A stretch of DNA of 64,000 bases from Bacillota bacterium (GCA_023398375.1 JAEWSH010000133.1:248001-312000); one strand, 5' to 3'; numbered from the stretch's first letter, positions 8,222 through 17,329 are shown. The notes: generated from the letters alone by a model not told the origin. Made by a program: numbers and translations.

Positions 8222-9160
8222 ATGCAATTAGTTAGCTTTGTAATTCCGTGTTATCGTTCGGCACTCACAATAAAATCAGTGGTAGATGAAGTGATTACTA
8301 CGATAGAGCCTATGCAGGAATATGAATATGAGATTATTCTGGTAAATGATGCCTCGCCGGATGATACATTTGACGTGATTCGTGATTTGTGTCAAAGCAA
8401 TCATAAAATAAAGGGCATCGATCTTGCAAAAAATTTTGGACAACATGCAGCGCTTATGGCAGGATTCCACAGGTGTAAAGGTGATATAGTCGTGTGCCTT
8501 GATGACGATGGACAGACTCCGGCAGATGAAGTGGGTAAATTATTGGAAAAATTAGAGCAGGGTGCAGATGCCGTATATGCAAAATATCTGCATAAGAAGC
8601 ATTCCATTTTTCGTAACCTTGGGAGCAGGACGAATGACCTCATGACGCAGTATATGCTTGGAAAACCGAAAGATTTACAGGTATCCAGTTATTTTGCCGT
8701 GCAAAGGTTTGTCGTAGAAGAGATGCTGCGATATGAAAATGCATATCCTTATGTCATAGGACTGGTACTGCGTTCTACAAAGAGAATCGAAAATGTGGTA
8801 GTACAGCATAGAGAAAGGGAAGTAGGAAGCTCCGGATATACATTAGGGAAGTTAATGGGACTATGGTTCAATGGATTTACTGCTTTTTCTATTAAACCTT
8901 TACGTGTAGCGACAGTGATAGGTGCTATCTGTGCAGCAGCAGGATTTACATATGGCATTTATACGGTTATCAAAAGATTACTGAATCCCTTAGTACCTGC
9001 AGGATTCAGTTCTACGATGGCAGCCTTAATGTTTATTGGTGGTATGCTCATGCTCATGCTGGGACTGATCGGAGAATATGTCGGAAGAATTTATATCTGC
9101 ATGAATAATGCACCACAATATGTGATCCGCGAGACTGTGAATGAAGAAGAGATTACGTAG
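8222..9160 (+). CDS. GtrB/ArnC-type polyprenyl-phosphate glycosyltransferase (GT2)
   Basis: A 312-aa GT2 enzyme with a catalytic domain (VSFVIPCYRS, VNDASPDDT, LDDDGQTP with the DxD at 94-96) and two C-terminal helices at about 230-250 and 268-290. This is the layout of GtrB, ArnC and YfdH-type enzymes, which transfer a sugar from a nucleotide donor to undecaprenyl phosphate on the cytoplasmic face. With GtrA (1125) and the GT-C proteins it completes a three-component decoration system; the ArnB-like aminotransferase and GNAT suggest an amino-deoxy sugar cargo. GGAAGGGG precedes the ATG. It is the last gene before the palindrome at 9184. Confidence 0.88.
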   Translation: MQLVSFVIPCYRSALTIKSVVDEVITTIEPMQEYEYEIILVNDASPDDTFDVIRDLCQSNHKIKGIDLAKNFGQHAALMAGFHRCKGDIVVCLDDDGQTPADEVGKLLEKLEQGADAVYAKYLHKKHSIFRNLGSRTNDLMTQYMLGKPKDLQVSSYFAVQRFVVEEMLRYENAYPYVIGLVLRSTKRIENVVVQHREREVGSSGYTLGKLMGLWFNGFTAFSIKPLRVATVIGAICAAAGFTYGIYTVIKRLLNPLVPAGFSSTMAALMFIGGMLMLMLGLIGEYVGRIYICMNNAPQYVIRETVNEEEIT

Positions 9161-9183
9161 TATAATAGGGTCAGTTAATTAAT

Positions 9184-9431
9184 GCGCGCCCTTTTCATGT
9201 TTATGAGTTTATCACATTTTAGGATTATAAAAATAGCGTGAGAATTATTTTCCAACAGAAGACACGTTTGCACTCGATTGCCGCTCATAACGGTACATAA
9301 GTTCGTGACAGATTTTATCTGCCACGAACTAAGTACCGATGGCGTCAAAACGGTCTCTTTTTGGAATATAATTCACACGCTATTCTTTTTAAGTTATTGA
9401 TGTGATAAACATTCTGGCTTTTTGAGGGCGC
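9184..9431. repeat. 248-nt near-continuous palindrome
   Basis: The left and right halves pair along most of their length. GCGCCC (9186) pairs with GGGCGC near 9430. GTTTATCACAT (9207-9217) pairs perfectly with ATGTGATAAAC (9400-9410). The 24-nt arms at about 9231 and 9361 match at 22 of 24 positions. The tip GGTACATAAG (9292) pairs with CTAAGTACC (9329). It fills most of the 396-bp gap between convergent genes, and no protein-coding signal is seen in the gap. The tip motif is shared with the MITE-like family at 22575 and 43427. Expected to fold as RNA in both orientations. Confidence 0.8.
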
Positions 9432-9446
9432 TATTTCTACATTTAC

Positions 9447-9488
9447 GACAAAAAATAAATCCCAAACTTTAAAAAGTAAGGGATTTAT
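9447..9488 (-). terminator. rho-independent terminator of the minus-strand GT-C gene
   Basis: GGGATTTAT (9480-9488) and ATAAATCCC (9455-9463) form a perfect 9-bp stem. On the minus strand it is followed by a run of T (the A-run at 9450-9455). It lies about 70 bp past the stop of the gene at 9557-11539. Confidence 0.8.
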
Positions 9489-9556
9489 ACAATAATTATA
9501 CTACGGTTTAAGAGAGCACAGAGACATTGTAAGAATATTAGTCAAAATAAAGTATG

Positions 9557-11539
9557 CTATTGAATCTGAAGTGGCAGCTCTGCTTTTGTTTTGCTGTCGG
9601 AATCGATGCATATGAATCTTGCAGAATCGATGTCCTGTAGTTCACTTTGTGGAATGATAAAGAGGACACCGCTGTTCAAGAGTTCTTTTTTTCCGCCATT
9701 CGCATCGACGACATCTGTACGTTCTACGATTTCGGGGCGGTAAGTATGATTGCCGGCAATGATGAATATATCATCCCAACAGGAAACAGAAGCGGAGTTA
9801 AAGGCCCATCCGACCAGGACAAGTGAAGGTGTTCCCTGTACATCAGTTGTCATAGAATTATCCAGAATGCCCTGTTCATTAACACCGGAATTCCAGGTAT
9901 AATCCAGAATATCATTATTTGTGTCATAGCTTTCCCATGGACTGGTACAGACATAATAATGTCCCGTCTGAACCATATCAAAATTATTTTTCTTTAATAA
10001 TTCCAGATAATCAGTATCTTTGTCCTGAATAATATAATTGGCATTCAGATCAATCGTTTTCGGAAGATTGAAATCAAAGTTTTTGTATGCACTGGTCCAT
10101 TCCCACAAATGTTCACTGTCTTCAATTTCCAGACGGTTATATTCATAAGGGGAGGTCAGAGTCGCCGATAAGTAATAGATATAAGTCTGATCCAGATTCC
10201 CGATGTAAGTAGTTTTAGCAGCTGTTTCTTTTGGAGCTTCAGTATTCAGGTATTCGAGTGGTTCATGAAGAGGATTATTGAATAATTGAATCAGATAAGT
10301 ATCCTCTTTATAATCTTTAAAATAATAGCTCGCAAAGCTGAAGAAGGAGATCGCATAGGCGGTGATCAATATGCTTAAGGCTGCGTATGCAGATTTTATT
10401 GATTTTTTCTTCAGGAACTGATACACAACCAGGATACCGTCTAACAGAAGTATGAGGAGTGTGATAAATACTCCGTTCAGTGTATACGTACGTGTAGGCT
10501 GCTCAATTAAAAAACATCCCATAAATAGTTCTGTAAAAGTCCAAAGTGTAATAGGAAAAGCAGTATTCCATTCCCGCTTAAGGATGCTGGAAACAGAGAG
10601 CCTGATATGATGGGCCAGACCGATGAAAATAAAAGGGACAGAAAAAGCATACATGGTATGATATTTCGGAATGGTATCAAAGAGCAGGTGATCGTGGAAA
10701 AATACTCCCTTAAATACATTTACTGCATTTGTAAAGAAAGAGCTTAAGACGAATTCTTCACCCCGATAGCGATACATTTTTGTTACGGTCAAAAACCCCA
10801 GTCTGATTTCTGATAAATTGAACATATTGACGATCTGCTCTAAAACTAGCGGCAATCCCAATACAGTAAGTGGTATTACAAAGGCAAAAAATTGTTTCCA
10901 GGTGATCTTATGTGTTCTTATCATATAGAGTATCATTCCAAAAAGGAAGATCGGTAAGATAAAATAGCTAAGTGCATACGTATATAGCACAAGTCCGCAT
11001 AACAATCCGCTTATCAGATAACGTTTTACGGAAGGTTTCTCAATCGCGGAAAAGAGAGAATAGAGAAAGGCAGTTGAAAGTCCTAACATCAGGTTACAGT
11101 CGAAACCCATCCTGTGTAAGGTGGTAAAAATAGGGCAGACTGTATATAAAGCTGTAAATGCAAGGATCAGGTTCATATTTTTTCCGTATTTCAAGCAAAT
11201 GATCTTTATGCCAAAGAAAAGCGTCAGACAGGAAAATAATGCGATCGGAATCCGTATGGTCAGAATGGTTAACGGAAATCCCAATTTAATCAGTATCGCA
11301 CATAAATACGTGTATAATGCACTTTGACCATCACAGTAATTAATAAAATATACCGGAAAACTTTTTAAGAATCGGTCAACACCGAAGTTTGCAATACACC
11401 AGGCGTCGTATCCGGTTCCCATCTCATCTACATTAATACCATAGGGAATCTGAGCCAGCATATAAAAGTGCATAAAAATATTAACAAGAAGTAATCCTGC
11501 AAGGAGAAATACTTTTTTAGGTTTGTTTATCTTTAACAT
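9557..11539 (-). CDS. GT39/ArnT-like GT-C membrane glycosyltransferase
   Basis: The only minus-strand gene. A 660-aa protein: TM1 at residues 9-28, then an outer loop YGINVDEMGTGYDAW with the acidic pair D38-E39 typical of ArnT/PMT-type GT-C enzymes, about ten further helices to residue 410, and a soluble C-terminal domain of about 230 residues probably outside the cell. ATG at 11539 is chosen over in-frame ATGs at 11566 and 11563 because GAAAGGA lies 7 nt upstream of it. Likely transfers a polyprenyl-phosphate-linked sugar to an outer acceptor. Its orientation sets it apart from both flanking operons. Confidence 0.7.
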   Translation of the reverse strand: MLKINKPKKVFLLAGLLLVNIFMHFYMLAQIPYGINVDEMGTGYDAWCIANFGVDRFLKSFPVYFINYCDGQSALYTYLCAILIKLGFPLTILTIRIPIALFSCLTLFFGIKIICLKYGKNMNLILAFTALYTVCPIFTTLHRMGFDCNLMLGLSTAFLYSLFSAIEKPSVKRYLISGLLCGLVLYTYALSYFILPIFLFGMILYMIRTHKITWKQFFAFVIPLTVLGLPLVLEQIVNMFNLSEIRLGFLTVTKMYRYRGEEFVLSSFFTNAVNVFKGVFFHDHLLFDTIPKYHTMYAFSVPFIFIGLAHHIRLSVSSILKREWNTAFPITLWTFTELFMGCFLIEQPTRTYTLNGVFITLLILLLDGILVVYQFLKKKSIKSAYAALSILITAYAISFFSFASYYFKDYKEDTYLIQLFNNPLHEPLEYLNTEAPKETAAKTTYIGNLDQTYIYYLSATLTSPYEYNRLEIEDSEHLWEWTSAYKNFDFNLPKTIDLNANYIIQDKDTDYLELLKKNNFDMVQTGHYYVCTSPWESYDTNNDILDYTWNSGVNEQGILDNSMTTDVQGTPSLVLVGWAFNSASVSCWDDIFIIAGNHTYRPEIVERTDVVDANGGKKELLNSGVLFIIPQSELQDIDSARFICIDSDSKTKAELPLQIQ

Positions 11540-11575
11540 AGGTGGTTCCTTTCTTCCGTACATCATAATAGTAAC

Positions 11576-11604
11576 ATTTTAATACATGAAAAGTAGATTA
11601 GCAA
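11576..11604 (-). promoter_or_regulatory. candidate sigma-A promoter for the minus-strand GT-C gene
   Basis: Read on the minus strand: TTGCTA, 17 bp, TAAAAT, about 37 bp before the chosen start codon. Matches the -35/-10 consensus at 4 and 5 of 6 positions. Divergent from the promoter at 11624. Confidence 0.5.
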
Positions 11605-11623
11605 TAGTGAACAAGTGTAGATA

Positions 11624-11652
11624 TTGTAACAATCTGAACAGTGTGTTATACT
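11624..11652 (+). promoter_or_regulatory. candidate sigma-A promoter of the 11.7-22.5 kb operon
   Basis: TTGTAA (11624-11629), a 17-bp spacer, and TATACT (11647-11652), 35 bp before the TTG start at 11688. Close to consensus in hexamers and spacing, and located at the start of a run of closely spaced genes that ends at the terminator near 22508. Confidence 0.6.
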
Positions 11653-11687
11653 ACAATTTAACATTTGAAAAATAAAGAGGGATTAAC

Positions 11688-14207
11688 TTGAAACGAGAAC
11701 TAAAGCAATATCACGTGCTGCAGATATTTTTTGTGATCATGGCAGCAGTGGGAATATTATTGATATATCCAGGCAGAATCTATGGGCAGAAGGTCACAAA
11801 TGAAATACAGGCTGACACATATCAGGAGACAGGAATTCTGGATGATCAGATTAATGTGATGCAGGAATTCATTCCATCACAGGAACAATTGCATGCCATT
11901 ACGGTCATGGTAGATTCGCTGGGTGGCTCCACAGGACTTTTTAAGCTGCATTTATACGATCAGTCCTTGAATCTGTTATGGGAAGACGGACGAAGATTTG
12001 GCGAAAGTCCCGGAATTGCCAAGTATACGTTTCATGTAGATCAGAAAGTAGCGATCGGACAACCTTACTATTATACACTGGATTATGACAGTGCATCTTT
12101 TGCAGTGTGTTATACAGATAAAAATTCGCAGGTGCAGGGAGATAATGGCATACTCTATTATAATCTGCAGGAAATACCGAACGGTACACTTATTACAAGC
12201 TATCAATACAAAATACCGCTTAGCTTTAAAAGAATTATAGTTTATGATGCAGCAATTCTCTTTGCAGCACTGTTGGCATGTTTTGCTGCAGAAGCACTGG
12301 GAAGGCGCGGAAGATTAGGCAGAAGTATGACAAAGAGCCAGGTGCTTCATTTATATGCCGGAACATTTTTGGCAATCTGCGTAGTGTATGCAATATGGCA
12401 GGTGATGTGGAATCATACGTTCAGTGCAAATCTTACGGAAAATACTGTTTTAGCAACAGGCATTTTACTGACAGGCGTGATTGCAATCTATGGAGTATTT
12501 AGAATTCAGATAGAACGCATTAAAATAGATAAAGTGACAATCAGAAATAAAATTCCCGATATGCTGCAAATCTTATTTTGGGGAATGGCTATACTGGCAT
12601 GTTGTGACTTTGTGAATGCAGGATCAAACTATGCGCAAGGATTGGCATTACGTGAGATGTGCATTTATTTCGGACTTGCAGTGATTACGATGTTTACAAA
12701 AAGAGAATTATATAACAGGGTAATGGTAATTTATCTAATATTGGGTGCCGGAGCAGCTTTCTTTTACAGTAGGATGTTCTGGGGACAGGGAGAACCCTTC
12801 CAGACAGCAGTGCGGACAGCTGCTATGTGTCTGGTTGCAGGTGTTGTGATATTGGTAACGGCTTATCATTTACTGCAAAAAAAAGTAGCATTTTTTTCTC
12901 TGCCTTTTGCGGCAATGATAGGAATATTTTTTATATTGCTTCTTATTTTTAGAAACGGAAATATATGGGAAGTTGCAATTGTAGTGCCATTTACTCTTTT
13001 TTATATCAAACGGCAGAGTATGGAACAAATGGATAGAATGCTTGGAAATATTGCAAATGGTGTTATTTTGTCTTTTGCGGTCACGACCATACAGGCATTA
13101 TTGTACCGGCCATTTCACTATTATACGATGATCCGTTACTCCGGTATTTTTATGACTGTTACTGTAACAGCAGTGTATCTGAGTATGATTTTTGCAGTTG
13201 CATTATGTAAACTATTGATAAAATATCGTCATTCCCATACAATAAAAAGTGTGTGGAAAGAACTTTTTATTATGGGTCTGGCGTGCGGATATGAATTCTT
13301 AACATTATCAAGAACCGGCATGGCATCCTGCTTAGTGGTATACGTTGTAACGTGCGGATTGTATTTGATATTTCACAGGAAAGAACAGATACACCCAATC
13401 CGTTTTGTCTGTTACACAGTACTTGCAATTATCTGCTGTATTCCGATTGCCTATACAGGATCCAGAATTGTGCCTGCACTTTCCGACAGGCCGAAGATAT
13501 ATCTGGGAGAAGAATTTCAGGATTCTATTAAACAAGGAGAACCGGTCGATTCTTTTCGATATATTACCATCGAAAAGCTTCTTGGCATGTCCAGGGAACG
13601 TATGCTGGGCAAGACGGACTTGAGTTTTGTAACGAAATCCGGAAAGACTGTGGAAGAGGTACTGGAAGAGGCTAAGAAACAAAATGAAGATGCATCTGAC
13701 ATGGAAGAAAGCGGTGTTACTGTAAACGACGATAAAGTAACCTATATAGATGATTATGGCAGTGAATATACGATCGATAATCCGGACTATTCCAATGGAA
13801 GGTTAGAGATTTTCAAGATATATCTTAAGAACCTGAATCTGACAGGACATAGTGCGATAGGTCTTCCGCAGGAGGATGGTTCCATTCTTGTACATGCACA
13901 CAATTCTTTCATACAAATGGCATATGATTGTGGTATCGTTACAGGAGTTATATTTATTTTATGTTATATCATATTGGGCTTTCGAAGTATATGGTATTAT
14001 CAGAAACGTAAAGATAGAGACAAATATGCTATGCTGCCGGTCATTATTTTTGCAGCATTTGGTATTTCAAGCATGGTAGAATATGTATTTCGTCCTACGA
14101 TACCACTTGGTTTTGTTTTTTTACTTATGATAGCACCGCTAATAGTCAGATTAGATAAATGTGATGCGCAGAAGGCTGGCGCAGAGTTGGAGCAGAAACA
14201 GAGATGA
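11688..14207 (+). CDS. O-antigen ligase/polymerase-like membrane protein (Wzy_C type)
   Basis: An 839-aa protein with an N-terminal helix (11-28), an outer domain of about 150 residues (30-185), then about twelve helices. Two features match O-antigen ligases and Wzy polymerases: LSRTGMAS near residue 545 (conserved Arg) and HAHNSFIQMAYDCG at 736, the HxHN motif of the large outer loop. The loop between them is long and acidic. It probably polymerises or ligates the undecaprenyl-diphosphate glycan built by the Pgl-like genes that follow. Start is TTG with AGAGGGAT upstream. It overlaps the next gene by 4 nt (ATGA). Family members of 400-600 aa are usual, so it is large. Confidence 0.75.
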   Translation: MKRELKQYHVLQIFFVIMAAVGILLIYPGRIYGQKVTNEIQADTYQETGILDDQINVMQEFIPSQEQLHAITVMVDSLGGSTGLFKLHLYDQSLNLLWEDGRRFGESPGIAKYTFHVDQKVAIGQPYYYTLDYDSASFAVCYTDKNSQVQGDNGILYYNLQEIPNGTLITSYQYKIPLSFKRIIVYDAAILFAALLACFAAEALGRRGRLGRSMTKSQVLHLYAGTFLAICVVYAIWQVMWNHTFSANLTENTVLATGILLTGVIAIYGVFRIQIERIKIDKVTIRNKIPDMLQILFWGMAILACCDFVNAGSNYAQGLALREMCIYFGLAVITMFTKRELYNRVMVIYLILGAGAAFFYSRMFWGQGEPFQTAVRTAAMCLVAGVVILVTAYHLLQKKVAFFSLPFAAMIGIFFILLLIFRNGNIWEVAIVVPFTLFYIKRQSMEQMDRMLGNIANGVILSFAVTTIQALLYRPFHYYTMIRYSGIFMTVTVTAVYLSMIFAVALCKLLIKYRHSHTIKSVWKELFIMGLACGYEFLTLSRTGMASCLVVYVVTCGLYLIFHRKEQIHPIRFVCYTVLAIICCIPIAYTGSRIVPALSDRPKIYLGEEFQDSIKQGEPVDSFRYITIEKLLGMSRERMLGKTDLSFVTKSGKTVEEVLEEAKKQNEDASDMEESGVTVNDDKVTYIDDYGSEYTIDNPDYSNGRLEIFKIYLKNLNLTGHSAIGLPQEDGSILVHAHNSFIQMAYDCGIVTGVIFILCYIILGFRSIWYYQKRKDRDKYAMLPVIIFAAFGISSMVEYVFRPTIPLGFVFLLMIAPLIVRLDKCDAQKAGAELEQKQR

Positions 14208-16072
14208 GGAAAAAATTAGATAAATTAAATAGTAAACTCATAACGAGAAGATTATTTTTGGCAGCTTATGATGTGGTGGCAGCATGTGTAGCATCGCTTT
14301 TTGCGTTGATGATTCGGTACGATTTCCATTATGATGAGATAGCACCTCATTTTTTGGAATCTATTAAAGATTTTATGCCATTTACTATTATCATAACTCT
14401 CATTGTATTCTATTTGTTCCGTCTGTATCATAGCCTGTGGGTCTTTGCAGGTGTTACAGAAATGCAGAATATCGTCATTGCGTGCCTGCTTGCTTCAGCA
14501 GTAGGGGGACTTGGTCTATATTTTACAGGTAGTCTGGTTCCAAGAAGTTACTATTTTACAAATGCCGGTTTCTTAATAGCACTTACGATTGCGAACCGAT
14601 TTTCATACCGCTTTCTAAGAGGTATGAGACATAAGCAGCAGAATAAAAAAAATGGAATACAGGTCATGATCATTGGTGCAGGTGATGCTGGAAATGCGAT
14701 TATCAAAGAGATAGTCAGCAGTAATTACACCCGCATGGTAATTAAATGTGTCATAGACGACGATATGAACAAGTGGGGAAGATATGTTCAGGGTATCAAG
14801 GTGGTAGGCGGCAGAGACAGAATTGTCGAAATGGCTAATTTTTATGGTATCAATGAAATATTCATTGCCATGCCATCTGTATCTCAAAAGATAATTCGCG
14901 AAATCATACAGATCTGCCAGGAAACAGACTGTAAATTACGTACCTTGCCAGGGATGTATCAGCTGGTGAACGGTGAGGTGGATGTCAGTAAGCTTCGTGA
15001 TGTAGAAGTGGAAGATTTATTGGGCAGAGATCCAATTGCCGTGGATCTGGATGCAATTCTTGATTATGTGAAGGATAAAACAGTAATGGTCACAGGCGGA
15101 GGCGGTTCTATAGGCAGTGAACTTTGCCGTCAGATTGCATCTCATCAGCCAAAACGTTTGATTATTCTTGATATTTATGAGAATAGTGCATATGAGATAC
15201 AACAGGAATTAAAATCAAAATATCCAGCCCTTGACTTATTGGTATTGATTGCTTCGGTCCGTAATACGAATCGTATGAATTGGATATTTGCTACCTATAG
15301 ACCGGATATCGTATATCATGCCGCTGCGCATAAGCATGTACCGCTCATGGAAGACAGCCCGAATGAAGCGATCAAGAACAATGTATTCGGAACTTTTAAG
15401 ACAGCTCAGGCGGCTGCGTGGTATGGGACGAAGAAGTTCGTCATGATATCAACAGATAAAGCTGTGAACCCGACAAATATCATGGGTGCTACCAAGCGTA
15501 TCTGCGAGATGATCATTCAGATATTTAACAGACATTACAGCACAGAATTTGTAGCCGTACGCTTTGGTAACGTACTGGGCAGTAACGGGAGTGTGATCCC
15601 GTTATTTAAAAAACAGATAGAAGCAGGAGGACCTGTAACGGTTACTCATCCCGATATCATCCGTTATTTCATGACAATACCGGAAGCAGTATCCTTGGTA
15701 TTACAGGCAGGAACGTATGCAAAAGGAGGAGAGATCTTCGTACTGGATATGGGAGAACCTGTTAAGATACTTGATCTTGCAAAAAATCTGATCCGCTTAT
15801 CAGGATTTAAATTAGATGAGGATATAGAGATCAAATTCACAGGACTCCGCCCGGGAGAAAAATTATACGAAGAGCTTCTGATGGATGAAGAAGGTCTGCA
15901 GGAAACTGCAAATAAACTGATTCATATCGGAAAACCGATTGAAATAGATGAGACAGTATTTTTCTGCCATTTAAAGGCGCTGAAAGATGCGACAGAACAG
16001 GAAAGAGAAGATACCAGAACTATGATTCAGGGTATCGTACCGACTTATGTACCAAAGACGGATAAAGATTAA
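14204..16072 (+). CDS. PglF/WbpM-like UDP-GlcNAc 4,6-dehydratase
   Basis: A 622-aa membrane-anchored dehydratase. Residues 15-135 carry four helices. A nucleotide-binding-like domain with IIGAGDAGNA follows at 156. The SDR catalytic domain starts with TGGGGSIGSE at 297. STDKAVNPTNIMGATKR at 416-432 has the TDK and MxxxK that replace the usual YxxxK in this family. Such enzymes give UDP-4-keto-6-deoxy-GlcNAc, the first step to bacillosamine-type sugars. It overlaps the ligase-like gene by 4 nt and is followed by its expected aminotransferase (16181) and phosphoglycosyltransferase (17330). No acetyltransferase PglD is present. Confidence 0.9.
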   Translation: MRKKLDKLNSKLITRRLFLAAYDVVAACVASLFALMIRYDFHYDEIAPHFLESIKDFMPFTIIITLIVFYLFRLYHSLWVFAGVTEMQNIVIACLLASAVGGLGLYFTGSLVPRSYYFTNAGFLIALTIANRFSYRFLRGMRHKQQNKKNGIQVMIIGAGDAGNAIIKEIVSSNYTRMVIKCVIDDDMNKWGRYVQGIKVVGGRDRIVEMANFYGINEIFIAMPSVSQKIIREIIQICQETDCKLRTLPGMYQLVNGEVDVSKLRDVEVEDLLGRDPIAVDLDAILDYVKDKTVMVTGGGGSIGSELCRQIASHQPKRLIILDIYENSAYEIQQELKSKYPALDLLVLIASVRNTNRMNWIFATYRPDIVYHAAAHKHVPLMEDSPNEAIKNNVFGTFKTAQAAAWYGTKKFVMISTDKAVNPTNIMGATKRICEMIIQIFNRHYSTEFVAVRFGNVLGSNGSVIPLFKKQIEAGGPVTVTHPDIIRYFMTIPEAVSLVLQAGTYAKGGEIFVLDMGEPVKILDLAKNLIRLSGFKLDEDIEIKFTGLRPGEKLYEELLMDEEGLQETANKLIHIGKPIEIDETVFFCHLKALKDATEQEREDTRTMIQGIVPTYVPKTDKD

Positions 16073-16109
16073 AAGCAATTCTAAAGCATACAATGAAATA
16101 GTAAAGATG

Positions 16110-16153
16110 GTAACACAAAATGTTACTATGAAACAGTAAGGCTGAATAGTAAC
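16110..16153 (+). repeat. short nested inverted repeats around GTTACTA
   Basis: GTAACA (16110) can pair with TGTTAC (16121), or GTTACTA (16122) with TAGTAAC (16147), giving mutually exclusive hairpins. AAGGCTGAATAGTAAC is also found at 7620-7635 and a related GTAACA...TGTTACTATGAA at 41099-41122. Lies in the 108-bp gap between the dehydratase and aminotransferase genes, which otherwise shows nothing. Confidence 0.45.
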
Positions 16154-16180
16154 TATAAAATCAGGAAAAGAGGCAGACAC

Positions 16181-17320
16181 ATGGAAAAGAAAAGAATCTT
16201 TCTTTCTTCACCAACCATGAATGGCAAAGAACAGGAATACATTAAGGAAGCATTTGATACTAACTGGGTAGCCCCGCTTGGCAAAAATGTAGATGAGTTT
16301 GAAAATGAGATGGCAGCACATGTGGGGATTTCGCATGCGGCAGCATTGAGTGCAGGTACGGCAGCAATCCATCTTGCTCTGAAATTACTTAATGTAAAAC
16401 AAGGAGACAAAGTATTTGTTTCTTCTCTTACTTTCTCAGCAAGCTGTAATCCGATCGCATATGAAAAGGCGGAACCTGTATTTATCGATGCGGAACCGGA
16501 TACCTGGAATATGTCACCGGAAGCACTAAAGCGTGCATTTGAGAAATACCCGGCTCCATTGGCTGTAATTGTGGTTGATTTATATGGAACACCAGCTAAA
16601 ATGGATGAAATTATGGCAATTTGTGCAGAGCATAACGTCCCTCTGATTGAAGATGCAGCAGAAGCATTAAGCTCTACATACAAAGGAAAATATTTAGGTA
16701 CATTTGGAAAATTAGGTATATTTTCTTTTAATGGCAATAAAATTATTACAACATCCGGAGGCGGTATGCTTGTATCTGATGATGCAGAACTGATCAGGGA
16801 AGCAAGGTTCTTGGCAACACAGGCAAGAGACCCTGCAAGACATTATCAGCATTCGAAGATAGGTTATAATTATCGTATGTCTAATATTATTGCGGGTATT
16901 GGCAGAGGACAATTAACGGTATTGGAAGAATATAAGAAGAAAAAAAAGGCTATCTATAAAGAATATAAGGAAAGATTGGCGGACATAGCGGAGATTACCA
17001 TGAATCCGATGAATCCGGAGGGTGATGCAAATAACTGGTTATCCTGTATCACAATAGATGCTTCTTCCAGGATAACACCAAATATGGTCATGGATGCATT
17101 AGAGGCAGATAATATAGAATGCCGACCAATCTGGAAACCAATGAATCTGCAGCCTGTATTTGCAGAATATGATTTCTTCCAACATAATGAAGGCAGCGTA
17201 TCAGTAGGAGAAGATATTTTTAACAGAGGTGTATGTTTACCGAGTGATGTAAAAAATACACCGGAAGATATGGACAGAATCATTGGAATCATCAGAAAAT
17301 TATTTTTAACTGAGGCATAG
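16181..17320 (+). CDS. PglE-like UDP-4-keto-6-deoxy-GlcNAc aminotransferase (DegT/DnrJ/EryC1)
   Basis: A 379-aa PLP aminotransferase. Starts KRIFLSSPTMNGKEQEYI, as in PglE/LegC-type enzymes, with the cofactor site EDAAEALSS at 157-165 and Schiff-base lysine K187 in FSFNGNKIITTSGGG. It should convert the product of the upstream dehydratase to UDP-4-amino-4,6-dideoxy-GlcNAc. This is a different branch of the family from the WecE-type enzyme at 4702. Ribosome site AGAGG. The next gene begins 9 bp later. Confidence 0.88.
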   Translation: MEKKRIFLSSPTMNGKEQEYIKEAFDTNWVAPLGKNVDEFENEMAAHVGISHAAALSAGTAAIHLALKLLNVKQGDKVFVSSLTFSASCNPIAYEKAEPVFIDAEPDTWNMSPEALKRAFEKYPAPLAVIVVDLYGTPAKMDEIMAICAEHNVPLIEDAAEALSSTYKGKYLGTFGKLGIFSFNGNKIITTSGGGMLVSDDAELIREARFLATQARDPARHYQHSKIGYNYRMSNIIAGIGRGQLTVLEEYKKKKKAIYKEYKERLADIAEITMNPMNPEGDANNWLSCITIDASSRITPNMVMDALEADNIECRPIWKPMNLQPVFAEYDFFQHNEGSVSVGEDIFNRGVCLPSDVKNTPEDMDRIIGIIRKLFLTEA

Positions 17321-17329
17321 GAGTATAGA

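Noticed and set aside
9184..9431. Riboswitch or T-box in the gap
   Set aside because: It follows rather than precedes genes, consists of one continuous stem, and no known riboswitch core is recognisable.
16153..16737. 194-codon open frame on the minus strand over the PglE-like gene
   Set aside because: It is antisense to a well-supported aminotransferase gene, has no ribosome site or recognisable domain, and reflects codon bias of the + strand gene.
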